A stretch of 64,000 bases of DNA from Allodiplogaster sudhausi (lineage: Eukaryota; Nematoda; Chromadorea; Rhabditida; Diplogasteridae). The notes beneath the pieces are model-generated. The model saw only the letters and a program-made list of their open reading frames with translations. It ran no database searches and was not told the origin of the DNA. Position numbers and translations under genes: made by a program. Below, one piece after another: positions 49,817 through 63,324 of this stretch. Numbering within the stretch: the first letter of the stretch is position 1; the number at the start of each line of letters is the position of its first letter. The DNA lies in contig CALZFC010000021.1 of NCBI GenBank assembly GCA_945643635.1, forward strand, positions 2,988,501 to 3,052,500. Reading direction: 5' to 3'.

Positions 49817-50749
49817 TCCACTTCACGATCTATGTACAGGTTCCCACGATAATAGTTATAAGTGATTGCATTCCGCGAACATTTTAGATAGGCGACATCA
49901 ACACGAAAGAGAAGGAACCCCATGATGCGACATGTATCACTTCCCGCTTTCATACATCCGTCTTTGAAAGTGAGAAGAAACCATTTGTTGGCGCCGTGCA
50001 AATGGAGAAACTTACGTACCTGCACAGCAACACTGTTTTCTTTATGCAGTGTCGAGTTTCAGGCGTTCTCCCTCAGAGTATCTTGTCTTCCACATGGTTG
50101 CTTCTTATTTGCAACAATTTCATCTATTATTTGTTATAGCTTTAGTGGCAGCACATCAGGTGACAAAAGCAATTCGTTTATGCACTTTTCTGCATATGTT
50201 TTCTAAACACTAACATTTAGATTAATTAATCGAATTTCTCACGTATTATTTTGCTGTGATGGCAAATACATATATGTATCCTACATCACGCGTCTTCCGG
50301 ACGAACCAACAGTCATAATAAATAAACAAGTCAACCTTCTGAAATACATACATGCATACGTACATATGAGAGGGCCCGGCTGCATCCGAAAGCGGCTGTT
50401 ACAGCTACCTAATAATATGGCAAACCGTTCGTTTATCAAGAGCGAGGGACCGTTCTAGTCTAAAAGGGGGGCCTTGTCCTTCCCTCTCCCCATCTCTATG
50501 TATATATCTTTTGCACGGTACTGTATTTGTGCATTAGTAGATGAGATAAAGTACAGAGCCAAGTCTCTCTTCTCCCGCATGCTACCGCTCCTCCGCGACA
50601 CTACTAGAGCTCTGACATCTTGTCAGTTCGTGCCCATTTGCTCTTGTCAGTTCTGTGTTCACTATTCGTTCTTCATTAAGCTGCGTCAATATCGAACATA
50701 TGCTAACGGCATTAAAAATCCACGGCGCAAATATTGTTTTCATAAAATT

Positions 50750-50905
50750 ATGAATATTCCTTTATTATACATGTTGTTAATAACCCTTGCATTTCGTTCA
50801 ACAATAAACTTGTCAAACGACAATGGATTAGCTAATCAAGCTGCGTTTGTGAAGATGAACAAAATGGATATAAAGCGAGGAGCTCAAGACACGTGGAATA
50901 AATGA
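50750..50905 (+). CDS. Possible small secreted peptide
   Basis: A 51-codon ORF starts with a hydrophobic signal-like segment (NIPLLYMLLITLAFRSTINL), continues with a polar stretch and has a dibasic KR near the end (MDIKRGAQDTWNK). Directly downstream a second open frame encodes Cys-containing polar sequence (SKCDCATRER), so a spliced longer product is conceivable. There is no family match. Chance is a real alternative in a 1.8-kb intergenic stretch (49817-51680) where I see nothing else. Confidence 0.25.
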   Translation: MNIPLLYMLLITLAFRSTINLSNDNGLANQAAFVKMNKMDIKRGAQDTWNK

Positions 50906-51679
50906 AGAAATCCGATATCCTAGGTGATCCGATGTATGGAGGAAGATCCAAATGTGACTGTGCGACACGGGAGAGGACAAAAGAGAGGACAATGAAGAAT
51001 GATAACATGTGCCAAGTGAGGAGCAGCAGAGTGAAATGCGCAAATGATTATCCGAATATGCATGGAATAATAAAAAAGAAGACAGCACAACTCTATTAGC
51101 TGAAACGGGTTAACCGAAACAACAAACAATTAATAGAACAATCCAATGATAACACGAATACCTTATCGCACCAAAGGAAGAATAAAAACGGATCACGATT
51201 GTGGATGAACGCTTAGCACACGAATTAACTGTAGGCATCACATTTGTGGAGGAAACGCAACCACTCTCGGTTACTTAATGACAAACAAACTGCAGACACT
51301 GCATAGTACACGACAATTCTCAGCTGCACATTTCGGATGCAAGATATAAAGTGAATATATGACCATGTAGTGTATAATCTAGATGAGATTTGACATTTTC
51401 TAGCTTTTCGCTGCCCCTATGATGACTTAACTGTAATTCAGAAAAAAAGGTTCCGAGACAATGGAACTTTAAACAAAATGACCAGAGGCAACAGAGTAAA
51501 CAGGAAATATACTGGGAAGCGAGCGATACATGCCGCGCAATGGCTAACATTGGCTAACAGCATACAATCAGGAACATGTTGTCGGTGGAAGACAAGAAAT
51601 GTCGAGATGATGTGGCTAATTTTCTCGCTTTTCAGAAGTATCTCAATGAAATTCCAGCCGGAAATGCGCGGAATTGGAG

Positions 51680-53108
51680 ACTCAATACGCTCTGCATCCG
51701 TTGGCCATAGATGCAGCTCGTGGGAGCGCGAGTGCGTGATGCGTCGCGGCTCTCGTCGCGGCCGCGATACTTGCACGTTGCAGCTCCGAGCCGCCCGGCC
51801 GCAGGAAGAACAGCTCGCCCGATGGAGCAATGCAGCATGAAGTCATCCCAAGAATGTCGGTTGTCTGTGAAGTGTAACGGATACCGATAGCGATAATCAA
51901 GACATAAGAATTTCACCGACGGACGTAATATGAATAATCAGGTCAACAGCAGGTTTGCAGTTTTTTTGTTTTGTTTTGTTATTTTTTTTTGGTTTTTTGG
52001 TATTTTAACAAACAACTTTTTGTATGGGGTCGGCCCAAAAAAAATAAAAAAAGTTTTTACTAGAAATCTTTTGGATGTCTCTTCCTCTAGCAAAATTTTA
52101 AGATTAGAGGGTACTAATTTATCAATTCGTCATATCACTTTTTAGCATAATTATCATTTCCGAATTTTTTAAAGTTACTCTTCTAAAATTACGATTAAAA
52201 GAGGGCGATCACCGAAAAGTCATTCACGAGATATGAGACATTTTGCGTATTTTCGAATGGTTTTCAGCATATAGATAAAGGATATGCACATGAAAGACCA
52301 CAAAAGAGTTTCACATTCAAGTATATGCACTTGAAAGTGCAACTTTCGAATCAAATTCATATTGGTGTCTCAGTGCAAAAATGTGGTGTATACAGTAACT
52401 AGGGTAAATTTACCATAGCAGGAAGATAAAATTTACAGACATTCGACTTTGACATTTTAGTGAGCTTAATAAAGTTTTTGTGTTAGTTTTTCTGTAAAAA
52501 CATTTAGCAAGAACAAAACAACATCAAGAAAAGTCAATCAGAATTAACATCCCGCTTTGGAAAAAAACAATGCATTGGCAATAAGTGTCACGCTCTTACT
52601 GTACATTTTAGTTTGCTCCGATGGACTTCCATTCGAGATTTTTTGCATGCTTGAACGCATATTAGTAAATGTTCGGTGATCGCTTTCTTTAAAACAATTC
52701 AAGAGTGCTACATTGGGGCCAATAATAGCACGGGAGAAGTGGAGGATTGTATGCTCTAGTAGAGCGTGAAACGCACCTTAAGCACATTGGCAGACATCTT
52801 CTTGCGTGGATTGATCAGCGAGAATAGGCTGATCTTGCCCATGTTCGTGAGGACGGCAGCGAACAGCTCGTCCACGTGCGGGTCTGCAAGGTTTTGTTTA
52901 TCAACAAGACCATTTCTTCCCCCACCCCGTCCACACCCCTCCACTAACCAGCCTTGCTGCGTAACTTGACGATGGCTGCCTTTCGGATCCGCTCGCCCTC
53001 TATCGCCGTCAGCTTGTACTTGTAGCGGCCGGTCTTTAGGGCAGGCAGCGAGAAGGCGCGGATCTGCTCTTCCGTGAACACCACCAGGCGATGGCCAGAG
53101 AAGACATT

Positions 53109-53143
<35 letters not shown>

Positions 53144-56100
53144 GTGATATAACGAGTAAAGGCTACCTTGCTGAGTGGATCGGCACAGACTTGTATGTCT
53201 ATGACGGGCGCGCCATGCTGCAGGCGAACTTCACGTATCAAGCGGCAAGTCTCTTCTGGCCGGTCCCTTAACAAAACAAAAAAGCTGTGGTGACCAATTT
53301 ATCATTCATGAGGACCGTACGCAGCAGATTCTACGGCTGAGTGGTCTAGTGGTATGATTCTCGCTTAGGGTGCGAGAGGTCCCGGGTTCAATCCCCGGCT
53401 CAGCCCCACTTTTGCCACAATTGATGAACGTGGTACCTTGGTGCGACAACGTAGCAAAGGATTCTGCCGCCGTTGCTTCCGACCCAAAGACAGTCGTTGA
53501 CTGTTGTGGAAGAGAGCATTGCTGTCTTAGCGAACCGGAGCACCTTGATCAGCCACACCGGCTGCTCCAGGCCTGGAAGAGCAGCAGTGGTTGATGGCAA
53601 TTGTCACTATCCTTTCTCTTCCTCTTTCACTCTCTCTCTCTCTCTCTCCCTCTGCGTCTCCCTTACCATTGCTCCTCTCATTCCTCGCTTCGATCTTCCT
53701 CTCGATCGGTCGGAACACTTCCTCATCGTCGTCGTCCTCTCCAAAGTGCTTCTCTGTTTGAAGCGTATTCGGCGAGCCAGTCGTGCCGGCGCCAGTCAAT
53801 GAAGGCTGCGAGTGCTGAAATCATAGACTCCTCTCTTTTTCTTCCTACCTCGCTCCCCTTACAATTATGTTTCCTTACTCTTCATCATTTCTTTTCTAGC
53901 AGTAACCTCTTCTTTTTTCCATCACCATGTTCACTCCCCTTTATAGCTCTTTCGTCACCCCTTCCAGTCTCCTACCTCTTTGTCTCCGTCCCCTCTAACC
54001 GGGCTGCTCTCCACTGCTCCAGTTGCCGTGTTGCGTTTCCGCTTCCTCCGGAATGACTGCCTGATCGACTTCTTCATGCTCTTGAAGCGAGAGAGCGCGT
54101 CGTCAAGGGCGCCAGCCTCGAGGAGATCTCAAGGGGATAAGGGAAATGAAAAGTAGATAAATAAATATTTCATACGGTTATTTTAGAGTCGACTAAATGC
54201 TTTTATTTAGCAAGCTTACTTTGGAAATGTCTTATCGTTCGACATAAAACCAAACATTGAATGTGGGAAGTGTCAACCTTGTCCGGAGAGCAGCGACGTC
54301 GTGAGCAGCGTCTGCCGGGTGCGCAGATCAACGACGGCGAAGCCAAACTCGCTGCCAGCCGCGACCAGACCACGCGAGGAGAGCAAGGAAAGCGCAGTGA
54401 CGGTGGAGGCAGGGCGCAGCTGGATCCACGAGCTACAAAAGGGGAGGAAGTTGAGAGGAAGAAAGACTCCAGGAGAACATTCATGAAGTTCAATAAAACG
54501 AGATTTAATGATGAAATACTCTAAGATAATCTCGGAATAAGAGATGAAGTTCTTATTCAGAACTTCGGTTCTCTCGGGCGGAATGTTGAATGTTTACTGG
54601 TTTTTCGTTCATGCTCTCATCCATCGATCGTCTTCCCTTCCCCTCACCTCTCTGTTGTTCCAGCGACTTGTAGAGAGACTGGCTGGTAGCCGCTTTCGTA
54701 TCTCTTGATCTCCGATCTCTTCGGCAGAGGCAGCAGCTTCTTGATGTGCGGAGGAAGCGCTGCCTCGTCTACCAATTGCGGCGAGACGCTTGTGCCAGCG
54801 ACAATCTCCTAGAATGAGGTGGTCCTTGCCCTTTTTTTTACTTTCATTTCCAAAGTTTATTCGCTCAAGAGAAAATCTTCTTACTCCATTCCTAGGTGTT
54901 ATAAACTAGACATGCACAAAAAACGCTTGGAAATGCCACCATTGCCGTGAATAAGAAGAATTATGGTGGTATCGTACCTGCACAGTATCCGCGAGAGCGT
55001 ACAGAATGACATGCCCTCCACGGCCGGCTACCGCCAGTTGCCCGGTTGCGCCATCTAATGCAAGCTTCTGCACTGCGAGGCGATGGTCATCACAGAAGGG
55101 GTCGTATTCGCCTACCTGAACGAGCCATTCAGTTAAACCGTGGCAATATCTCACAATCAATCACACTGCAATCCATGCACAATACACATACGTCGTTCTT
55201 GAACAACACCACACGCATTAAATTGACATTCTTTTCATCTTGCAAATGTTAGCATCACACAGGAAACGTTAGCATGCAGTATGTTTAAAATTCATTTCGG
55301 GCGTCCAGAACACGCAAATGGCATGCCCCCGTTAAACATTATCCAAGGTAGTAATAATGTCATGCCTTCAATTCTGTCCAGCATGCCTTGCCACAAGAAG
55401 CTCTCCTTACTTTCAGAAAAGGCGGCCATTCCGCACCCGGATTCTCATCCGATGAGTCACTGTCGTACATGGAGTCGCGCACTGCGCTGCGCTCTTCTGC
55501 TATCTGGAAAGCCCTCGGGAGTTGGGCAACTAAACTGCTTATCTTGCATGAATATATCTTGACATCTTGCACAACCGTGGACAACTGTCTTTCATTAGAA
55601 AGCATCTTGCGATAGAGAGAGAGCACACGATAGAAGAGAGTGTTAGAGAAAGAGTGGGAGAAGAGAAGCCTTGTGCATACTCGAAGCGGCTCGTCCTCCT
55701 CCGTGTAGCCGGCAAACTCACGCGCCGTCGTGACCGTGGAGAGGAGTCGCACCCCGTTCACCCCCACCGACCACACGCGCACGTTGCCGTTCTCATGTCT
55801 TCAAATCAGGGAACTCAGCTATAGCTATTAAATTATTTTCATTTCATATAAATTTAATCATATTTCAATTAATGCTCAAGTATTGAACGGATTGGCAGAG
55901 TCTGTCTAATCACATATGAGATATAATAAGAAAACTGAAAACAGCCTCATCGATGACTTGAGAAAGATTAGATAAAAATGACATGATGGATTTCTAGGAC
56001 TAATGAATGGTAAGGGAAAAAAGAAGAACATACCCGGTGAGCAGTATCTGCCTGTCGTCTTCGCTGGCGGCGGGAGTAGCGCCAATGGCCGCGGCGGCGG

Positions 56101-59100
56101 AAGAGCGGGAGGGGATGCCAGGAGTGGATGGCCAGACTCGGTGGGAGAGGCTGCGGTGCCGTTGTTGTTGGTCGGCCGCCTGCATTCATTCCACTCACTC
56201 TTTCAAAATAAAACTCTTCTAGAAATGGAACAATAAAATTTTTTCTCTCAGACAACTTCTGACACTTCTCCCACGTGAGGTGAGAAAGAAATAGGCTAGC
56301 CTTCTCAAGTGCCTTCCAGACGTGTTCCTCCGCATCAGCCACGAGTGCCATGGTTGTGATCTGAGATGCGTGCAGAGCGTGCAGCCAAGCGAGTTGGAGC
56401 GGCCTCCATTGCTTGTCGCCAATGTCCAGCACAACCACCTCTTGCTCGCACAGCACCACCACGAACGCATTCATGTAGTGCTGCTCAGCTGGAAAAGAAA
56501 CGGACTACCGTATACTGAAGTATAAGTTATACCGATGTTTAAAAACACTGCGCTGTACAAGCTATAAGCAGATATCGGAGATAAAAGAAAGATGATGAGG
56601 AAGAGAAGAGTGCTAACAAGTATGGCTGGCACTCTCGGGCAAGAGTGCGAAGTCCTTGATGGGTGAGGAGAAGTCTAAGACGGCGACCTTCTCGCCGCGC
56701 TTGGCCGTGATGGTGAAGCGATCTCCGTACGAGGCGCGTGGCATTCCGCCAGTGAACAGCATCGTCTCGCCGCTCAAAGAAACCACAGCATTGGAATTGC
56801 CTACAATCCAATCACCAAGTATACATCTTTCCAACCAACTCAGAACAAGTTCTCATGTCTTGTATATGATTTACTATTTTCATTTAACGAAATTCTCACT
56901 TCAGCTGTTTATACTTTTACTAACAGAGGATGTTTCTAGTTGTATCTTTGCTTGCAACGAAGCCATCAACGACGCAACAAATTACTCTCTTGCCTGGCTC
57001 ATGGTTTGTCTGCGACCGGGTGATAAAAAAAACTGATAACAGGCGTGTTCTAGGAGAGATCCCTTGGGCCAGACTAAAAGCAAAAGAGCGGCAAATGTAG
57101 TCTATATGAGAGACAGAGATATGCAGAGATATGGAAGGGTCAGCAGAATCAGAAGGATAAAAAAGTAAGTCAAGATTGAATGCGATATGCCGTGCAAATC
57201 CGACAGCCGCTTTATCAGATAAGATAAGTGTTCTCTTCTTTCCATCGCCGCCCTGGCACAAGAGAGAAGAATCATCCGGAAGTTCTTCTGGCTTTGCAAC
57301 ACTCCTATCACACCGGGTTGCAGGAAGGAAGCGAACCATGATGAATAGCCCCTCTTCCAATCAAAAGATTAATGATGCTAGGAAGGAAAGACCCTGCAAA
57401 ACTACACTATGCTCGGCCTATCTAAGCTTATAACAAAATTCTTCGATGGGCAGCAGTGAAATTATTGGTAACATATTATTTGTATTAAAAAACCTAGCAG
57501 TAGTGAAACAAAACATACACCCTTAGCAATGCTGAACCAAAAGGGGTATTTCCACGAATATTTCTGGGCATCTTCCCAATTTAAATATTTATCCATAATT
57601 TGAGTCTTTTGCATCAGAGACTGACAGCGTGGTGGCAGTGCAGACAATCTTGTGGACGGCTTGGCAGGGAAAGGGGCCGAAGATGACATGGGGGCCATCG
57701 ACGGGCTGCTCCGACCGGGTAGACCAGCGGGAGTACGCGCCATCCGCGTGCGACAGCATGAACTGCACGCCGTCCGAGCACCACGACACGTCCTGACACA
57801 AGGACAATTACAGTAGTTAGGGGTTAAACTAAATATATTTAACGATAAATTTCCTCTTCTAGGTGGAAAAGCTAGAAGATTGCTGACAATCCTTAGGAAA
57901 AAAATTAAACCCTATAGCCATATGGACTCCGTAAGAGTGATAACTGGCGTAGACTTATTTTTGCGTTGTTTCCTCTGTTCAATTCGGCAGCTCAACTAAT
58001 AAAGCGCTTCCTCACAGTAGCCAATTAGCGTGAATGATAAGATTTTACGGCTATGAAGGATCTCATTGTCGGAAAGATTCACCGGATTAAGATAAGGAAC
58101 ATTTAGGAAGAATAAAGGCCGCCGCCGAATGATACGAGTGATAGGGAAAGCAGCCATGAACAACCTGAACAGGAGAAGTCTGCATGATAACACGCTGCAC
58201 CTCGTGCACCATCACATCGTACAGCACAACGCACTTGAAGTCGAGAACAAGCAGGACCTGAACAAGTACAGATCACATCAGGTTACAGTAGTCAAATGTA
58301 TCACGAAACGCTACTGTAGCCGCCATCGGAATATTGTCATCTATATTTTGAGGGTTTTAGATGTCAAATCGAAGGCAAACCTGCCGTCTCTCCTGAGGAT
58401 TCACAGACATCCCGTCGATACTTCGATTCTCGCGGGCAGAGTCGGGGAGTCGCTGGAGAATGGTCTCCTGGAACGAATAGAATTTGTTGTTTTTTTTTTG
58501 CAAAAGAAAGAATCAAATTAAAAGACCAACTTCATATATGATATACGTCGTCATCTCAAGTGAGTCAATCTTTATGGAGAAGACGTTGCCGGTAACGGTG
58601 CCTAAGGAAGTACGGATTATGATGAATACATCATAATTAGCACTTTCTTGAAGCAATTTGGAACTTTTTCTGCCGTGAAATTCATATAAAACTTTAAAAA
58701 GGGAACAACTTGTTCACAATAATATAAATAAATAAAAAATATGATACCGATGAGAAGGCGCGCATCGGAGAGATCTCTCTTCTGGTACATCTCGCAGCTG
58801 GTGATTCGCTTGAGCCTCGTCTCCGGCTGCACTGTTTCCACAACAATCGAGTCGTCTGCAAGGAAAAGAAAGGATAGCAACTGAGAACACTCGTTCAGTG
58901 AATCACTATGGGAGAACGTTACGTCCGTTTTGTTTGTTCCGAAAAGGAAAAAAAAGCCATGTTTTCTTTTCAACTGCTGAATTGCCATATTCATATAAAA
59001 AAGACAAGAATAATAAAATTAATTAAGTCAAAAATGATATGTTGAAATCTAAAGACGTGAAAACTGCTCGTATTACCTGTAATCTTGAATCGATGGAAGC

Positions 59101-59814
59101 TCTGGTCGTCGCAGAGCGCGATGAAGCAGCCCGTTCCGTGTGCAAAGTAGAGATGCGCGATAGGAGCCTTGCTTGGCACGGAAGCGGAAAACAGCAGTTG
59201 CTCACTGCCGAGTCTGCAAGCCAAGTCATTACGGAGATTATAGTTAAAGAATGTTAATCAAGTTGCAAAATCATTCTCGAATGATTGATACAAGAGATAG
59301 AATACGGCACACTTTGTACCACGCGAAAAGCAGTGAAAAGACTACTGTAACTGGATACTATTGTAAACGCTCCGAAAGTCAGTTTTTAAAGATGGTTCTT
59401 TTTTCTGTTAAAATAAGAATAGTAGGACGTACACGTAGACATGTCCTTGTTGCGTGCCAATGGCGACGAGGGAGAGGACGCGGTCCACAGCGATAGCAGA
59501 AGCACTCGAAGGGAAACCGTGACGGGTTGTCTAAATTGTTATGGATAAAATAGCGAGCAAATCTATATACAAGATACTACATTCTAAACCGACTAGCATA
59601 ATTAAGTTCCTGTTGAAAATAACGAGTAAACTACTTGCTTTAGCTCGTAATTTTAGAGCAAGGTGAGTTTAAAAAGGAAGGAAGGTTTTAGAGAGAGAAA
59701 AAAAATCTCGAAAAATAAAAAATGGCCGACCTGGGCGTAGTTGAAGAAGTCGGAGAGATCATCGGGAGCGCGCGTGTGTTCGGGAGAGAGATGACTGCGG
59801 AGGAAGCGGAACAT
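51680..59814 (-). CDS. lgl: Lethal(2) giant larvae homologue (WD40 cell-polarity protein)
   Basis: Cortical polarity and exocytosis regulator, inhibited by aPKC phosphorylation. Exon 1 is 59731-59814 (MFRFLRSHLSPEH). Further exon blocks, approximate unless obvious: 59429-59530 (HGFPSSASAIAVD), 59077-59209, 58727-58862, 58530-58605, 58385-58470, 58150-58262, 57630-57795 (DVSWCSDGVQFMLSHADG, FGPFPCQAVHKIV), 56640-56815 (FTGGMPRASYGDRF), 56230-56480 (VVLCEQEVVVLDIGD), 55690-55800, 55370-55480, 54960-55120 (EYDPFCDDHRLAVQKLAL), 54280-54440, 54050-54115, 53700-53800, 53420-53590, 53170-53275, 52955-53110 (HRLVVFTEEQIRAFSLP), 52780-52885 (VLTNMGKISLFSL) and about 51685-51880 (GELFFLRPGGSELQRASIA). 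Blocks follow LLGL order along two WD40 propellers. The signature aPKC target hinge RFKSMKKSIRQSFRRKRK is intact at about 54055-54100. The C-terminal exon and stop are less certain; no tomosyn-type SNARE tail is seen. Confidence 0.93.
52197..52692. repeat. Putative short inverted-terminal element in an lgl intron
   Basis: AAAAGAGGGCGATCACCGAA near 52197-52218 recurs inverted as TTCGGTGATCGCTTTCTTT near 52671-52690. The ~450 bp between is AT-rich with no ORF, fitting a small non-autonomous element. Target duplications are not clear. Confidence 0.55.
53335..53406 (+). tRNA. tRNA-Pro(AGG)
   Basis: 72 nt cloverleaf. Acceptor GGCTGAG pairs with CTCAGCC; D-arm GGTCTAGTGGTATGATTC; anticodon stem CTCGC/GCGAG around TTAGGGT (anticodon AGG); T-arm CCGGGTTCAATCCCCGG; discriminator C. 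It lies antisense inside an lgl intron. Confidence 0.97.
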
Positions 59815-60043
59815 CTCCAGTGGAAGGACGGGGAGAAGCTCAGCTCAGCTCTGGGGGCACTTCTGCTCCTCCTCCCCTCCAGTTCTCTCTCTTTCTCTCT
59901 CTCTCTCTTCTCTCTCGTTCTTTCTTCTACTCGCCACCGCCCGAGCAAACCCGGACGCACGCCTGAAGAACAGAAATAATTACATTTGGAACAACATACA
60001 TTGATTAATCAGAATGCAACATTGTCGAGGAGAACATTGAGGA

Positions 60044-60090
<47 letters not shown>

Positions 60091-60248
60091 GAGGGAGAGA
60101 GAAAGATGGAGAGAAGAACTAAGAGATGTTCGAAGCATTCTTATGCTTCAACTTTTTTAATTATCCTCTCTCTCTCTCTTTATCCGAAAGATGTTCGCAT
60201 AGGCTTTTGAACACGGCAATAAAGAAAGAAAGAAAGAAACACAGAGAG

Positions 60249-60289
<41 letters not shown>

Positions 60290-60890
60290 TGGCAACCTCT
60301 ACTATGAAATTGAAGCCTGAGCCATAAATTTTAACAAGCTCTCAATGCGTGTCAATGGCACGGAAAAAAATCTCGTCCCTTTTTGTTGGCTTCAAAGTTT
60401 AATAGAATTACAGGAAAAAGACTCCAAATAAATGGCGTAAACTTAGAGGAGCCGAAAGTGGCCTGCTTTCCTTTCAGAACACCCATTCAACTAAAGACGC
60501 GTTGGCTGACAGTAAAAAGGGCCATTTCGAAATCTGCACGGCCTCCTCAATGGGTAGTCGAGATGGAGAGGGAGAAAGAAATAAAGAGAGTGAAAGAGAC
60601 TGAAGAGTGAGAAAGAGAGAGAGATGCAAGAAGTTGAACAGAGGACACTGAACTCATGGTGACTGGCCAACAAGGAGGAAATAGGATTTCACAACTCATG
60701 CGATGCCTCTCATCTCTCTCAACGTATCCCCCTTCCGCAAAACGTGACGGAAACTCACTCAACTGCCTAGTCCTATTCATAGCTCAACACTCTAACCAGG
60801 AACAGAGAGAGAAAATGAGAGAAGGATGCAAAGGGGAACGAACGACTCTCGGGTTGCAGGGGCGAGATCAGTGAAAAGAGAGAGAGAGAG

Positions 60891-60927
<37 letters not shown>

Positions 60928-61948
60928 AGCAACGTGGTTGAGCAAATACAATAACAAAAAAAACTGTCTCATGTCCCACCATCAAAATCTCTTTATTTAC
61001 AACAGATTTGCGTCACTAATCCGTATAAGTAGAAGGAAAGTCAATGTGAATATGGCAATAAAAGAAATATGGATCTTAGCAACGACAGTTTTAGAATGAC
61101 GGATCCAGCAGAGAATACTGCGAACACTCTCTCTCGTGACTCATCAACTTCTCCTATCTCTCCCTTTCTCTCCAGTCCCCTTTACGCCAACCACTTACTA
61201 ACTAAAATGGGTACGTCGTCAACAACAACTACGCATTGACCGCAGGATTTATAGAAGCAACCAGCTAGACAAGACTACCAATACGGCTGTATTCGAGAGG
61301 AAACAAGAGATGAAGATGGCACATCTGGAGGAAGATAAAGGAGGGGGCGACGGGGAGAAGGGAGGGAGAGCTAGAGGGCTGCAAGAAGAGAGAGAGAGAC
61401 AGAGAGAGAGAGATAGAGAGGAAATCGAGCGAAACAGATGAAGTACGTGTATGCGCATGTGGGAGAGAAAGCTAATGGAAGATGATGGAAGAGAGAAAGA
61501 AAGAGAGAAAGAGAGAGAGATAAAGAAGAGAAATCCCATCGCTATTTGAGTGGGAACACTTTGGCCCGTGCAAACAAGAACGATGAAGCACTGGGAGAGA
61601 TGTTGATGGTAGGCGCGGTGGTGATAGTGAAAGCAAGTGGAAAAGAAGAACAAGTCGGGACGACAACAGAGCCTTGTAGCCGCATGGTTTTGAGACACCC
61701 TCTTTCTGTTTCTCTCTCTCCATTGGCTTCTCTCTCTTCCATCGCAACAGCTCCTCCCGCAGTCCGCAGTGTACTCCAGAGAAGGAGCGGGCGCTGGTGG
61801 CGGTCTCTCCGCTCGCTGCCTCCTTCGGCCAATCAATCGATCCGTACCATCAAGGATGGCCCGAGACTCGTGCGAGGCAACAGAGAGTGCAGAGAAAGGG
61901 AAACAAGAACAAGAGACCCTCTTCAACTGCGCAGTAATTGAGAGAGAG

Positions 61949-61998
<50 letters not shown>

Positions 61999-63324
61999 GG
62001 CAGCTAATACGAGGAAATTAGCCGATCATCGGGAAAGACGGCTCATATTGTCAGAGGCGGTTCAGCTCAGAGCGATAATGAACGGGTGGAATTGGAACGG
62101 GGCACCAGACAACTAAACAACAGAATGAGAGAGAGAGAGTGTAGAGAGAGAGTGTAGAGAGAAAGAGAGAGGAGAGAGAGACAGAGAGAGAGAAGAAATG
62201 TTTGCACTATCACAACATCGGTAATACTGCAGAGGGAAGGTTATGAAAGGAACATTTGAAAAAATATATATTCCAGTCGTTCCAACACGCATGTTTTAGC
62301 ACAACGCAGCGTAAAAAAGATAATGCGACTCGTCAGTGAAAATCAAATAAATGAAGAAAATATAAGTTGAGGAAAAAGCACGAAAAGAAGAATCCCACAA
62401 AACGTAGTCATCACATCTTTATGCAAAGCACGGCACTACGGAAAAAACAAGAAGGACTTCAGAATACTAAGTAAATAACTAAATAAAAGTTTTAAAAAGA
62501 GAAAAAAAGCTCAACCAAGGGATTTGTGAAATTGCATACTCTTACAATTTAGTGCCAACAACTATTTTGAACCCGCGTGCTGTTGATTTGGAAAAGGCTT
62601 CACGATATGGTAATTTTCGCACTATTTTTTTCTTCTTTATTTTTTTTCTTGCTTATTCTACTTCTTTCTTTTATATACAAAATAATTGCCGAAGTTGGAG
62701 AATCCTGCACTACTTCGGAGCTTCAAATGCGAAGTTCTGCCATCTTTCTCTTCTACTCCCTGCTTGTTGGCATCCAGTGTCGCTTGCCTGCCTTGCCCGC
62801 AGCCGATCATAACAAATATTACTCATCTTTCTCACTCTCTCTACCTTTTTCTTTCTTTTTCTCTTTCTTTATCCTTGTCTCTCTCTCTCTGTCCTTTCTC
62901 GTTCACTTATTGAGAACGATACTATGATGGGTGGTAGTAGGAAGGTGTCAATGCCTGATTCCGAAATCTTTTATACGATTTTTGCACAGTCATGCCCTGA
63001 CAATGATCTACGAAAGAAAAGGACAGCGAAAGCATCTTAACTTTTGGATTCTATCACTTACAGGTAAATATGCCTAGAGGCCGAACCCGAAATTATTGGA
63101 AGATTGATGAAAATCTACAGTAGATTAATCACTAGATGATATCACAAAGTTGATGATATAAAATGCTAGCAGTATGAGTAGTCGATCTGCAATCAAATTC
63201 TTTCGCAGACTTGCAAAAAGGAACATAAAAAGTAAGTTCACGTATGTTCTGTAGGAAACTATCAATTGGACATACGGTAGGAAATGGTGAGGCAGGAGAT
63301 ATTTTTGGCTACGGTAACTTTGGG
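59815..63324. repeat. (GA)n/(CT)n simple-repeat field
   Basis: Many GA-rich tracts occur, including about 60031-60098, 60235-60288, 60886-60925, 61380-61420, 61936-61995 and 62120-62200, with mainly CT-rich tracts at 59885-59930 and 62830-62895. They produce artificial long ORFs rich in Arg/Glu or Ser/Leu. No gene is supportable in this 3.5 kb. Confidence 0.85.

Noticed and set aside
61249..61941. Long ORFs on both strands (225 and 131 codons)
   Set aside because: Created by (GA)n/(CT)n repeats, which lack stops in several frames; low-complexity protein only.
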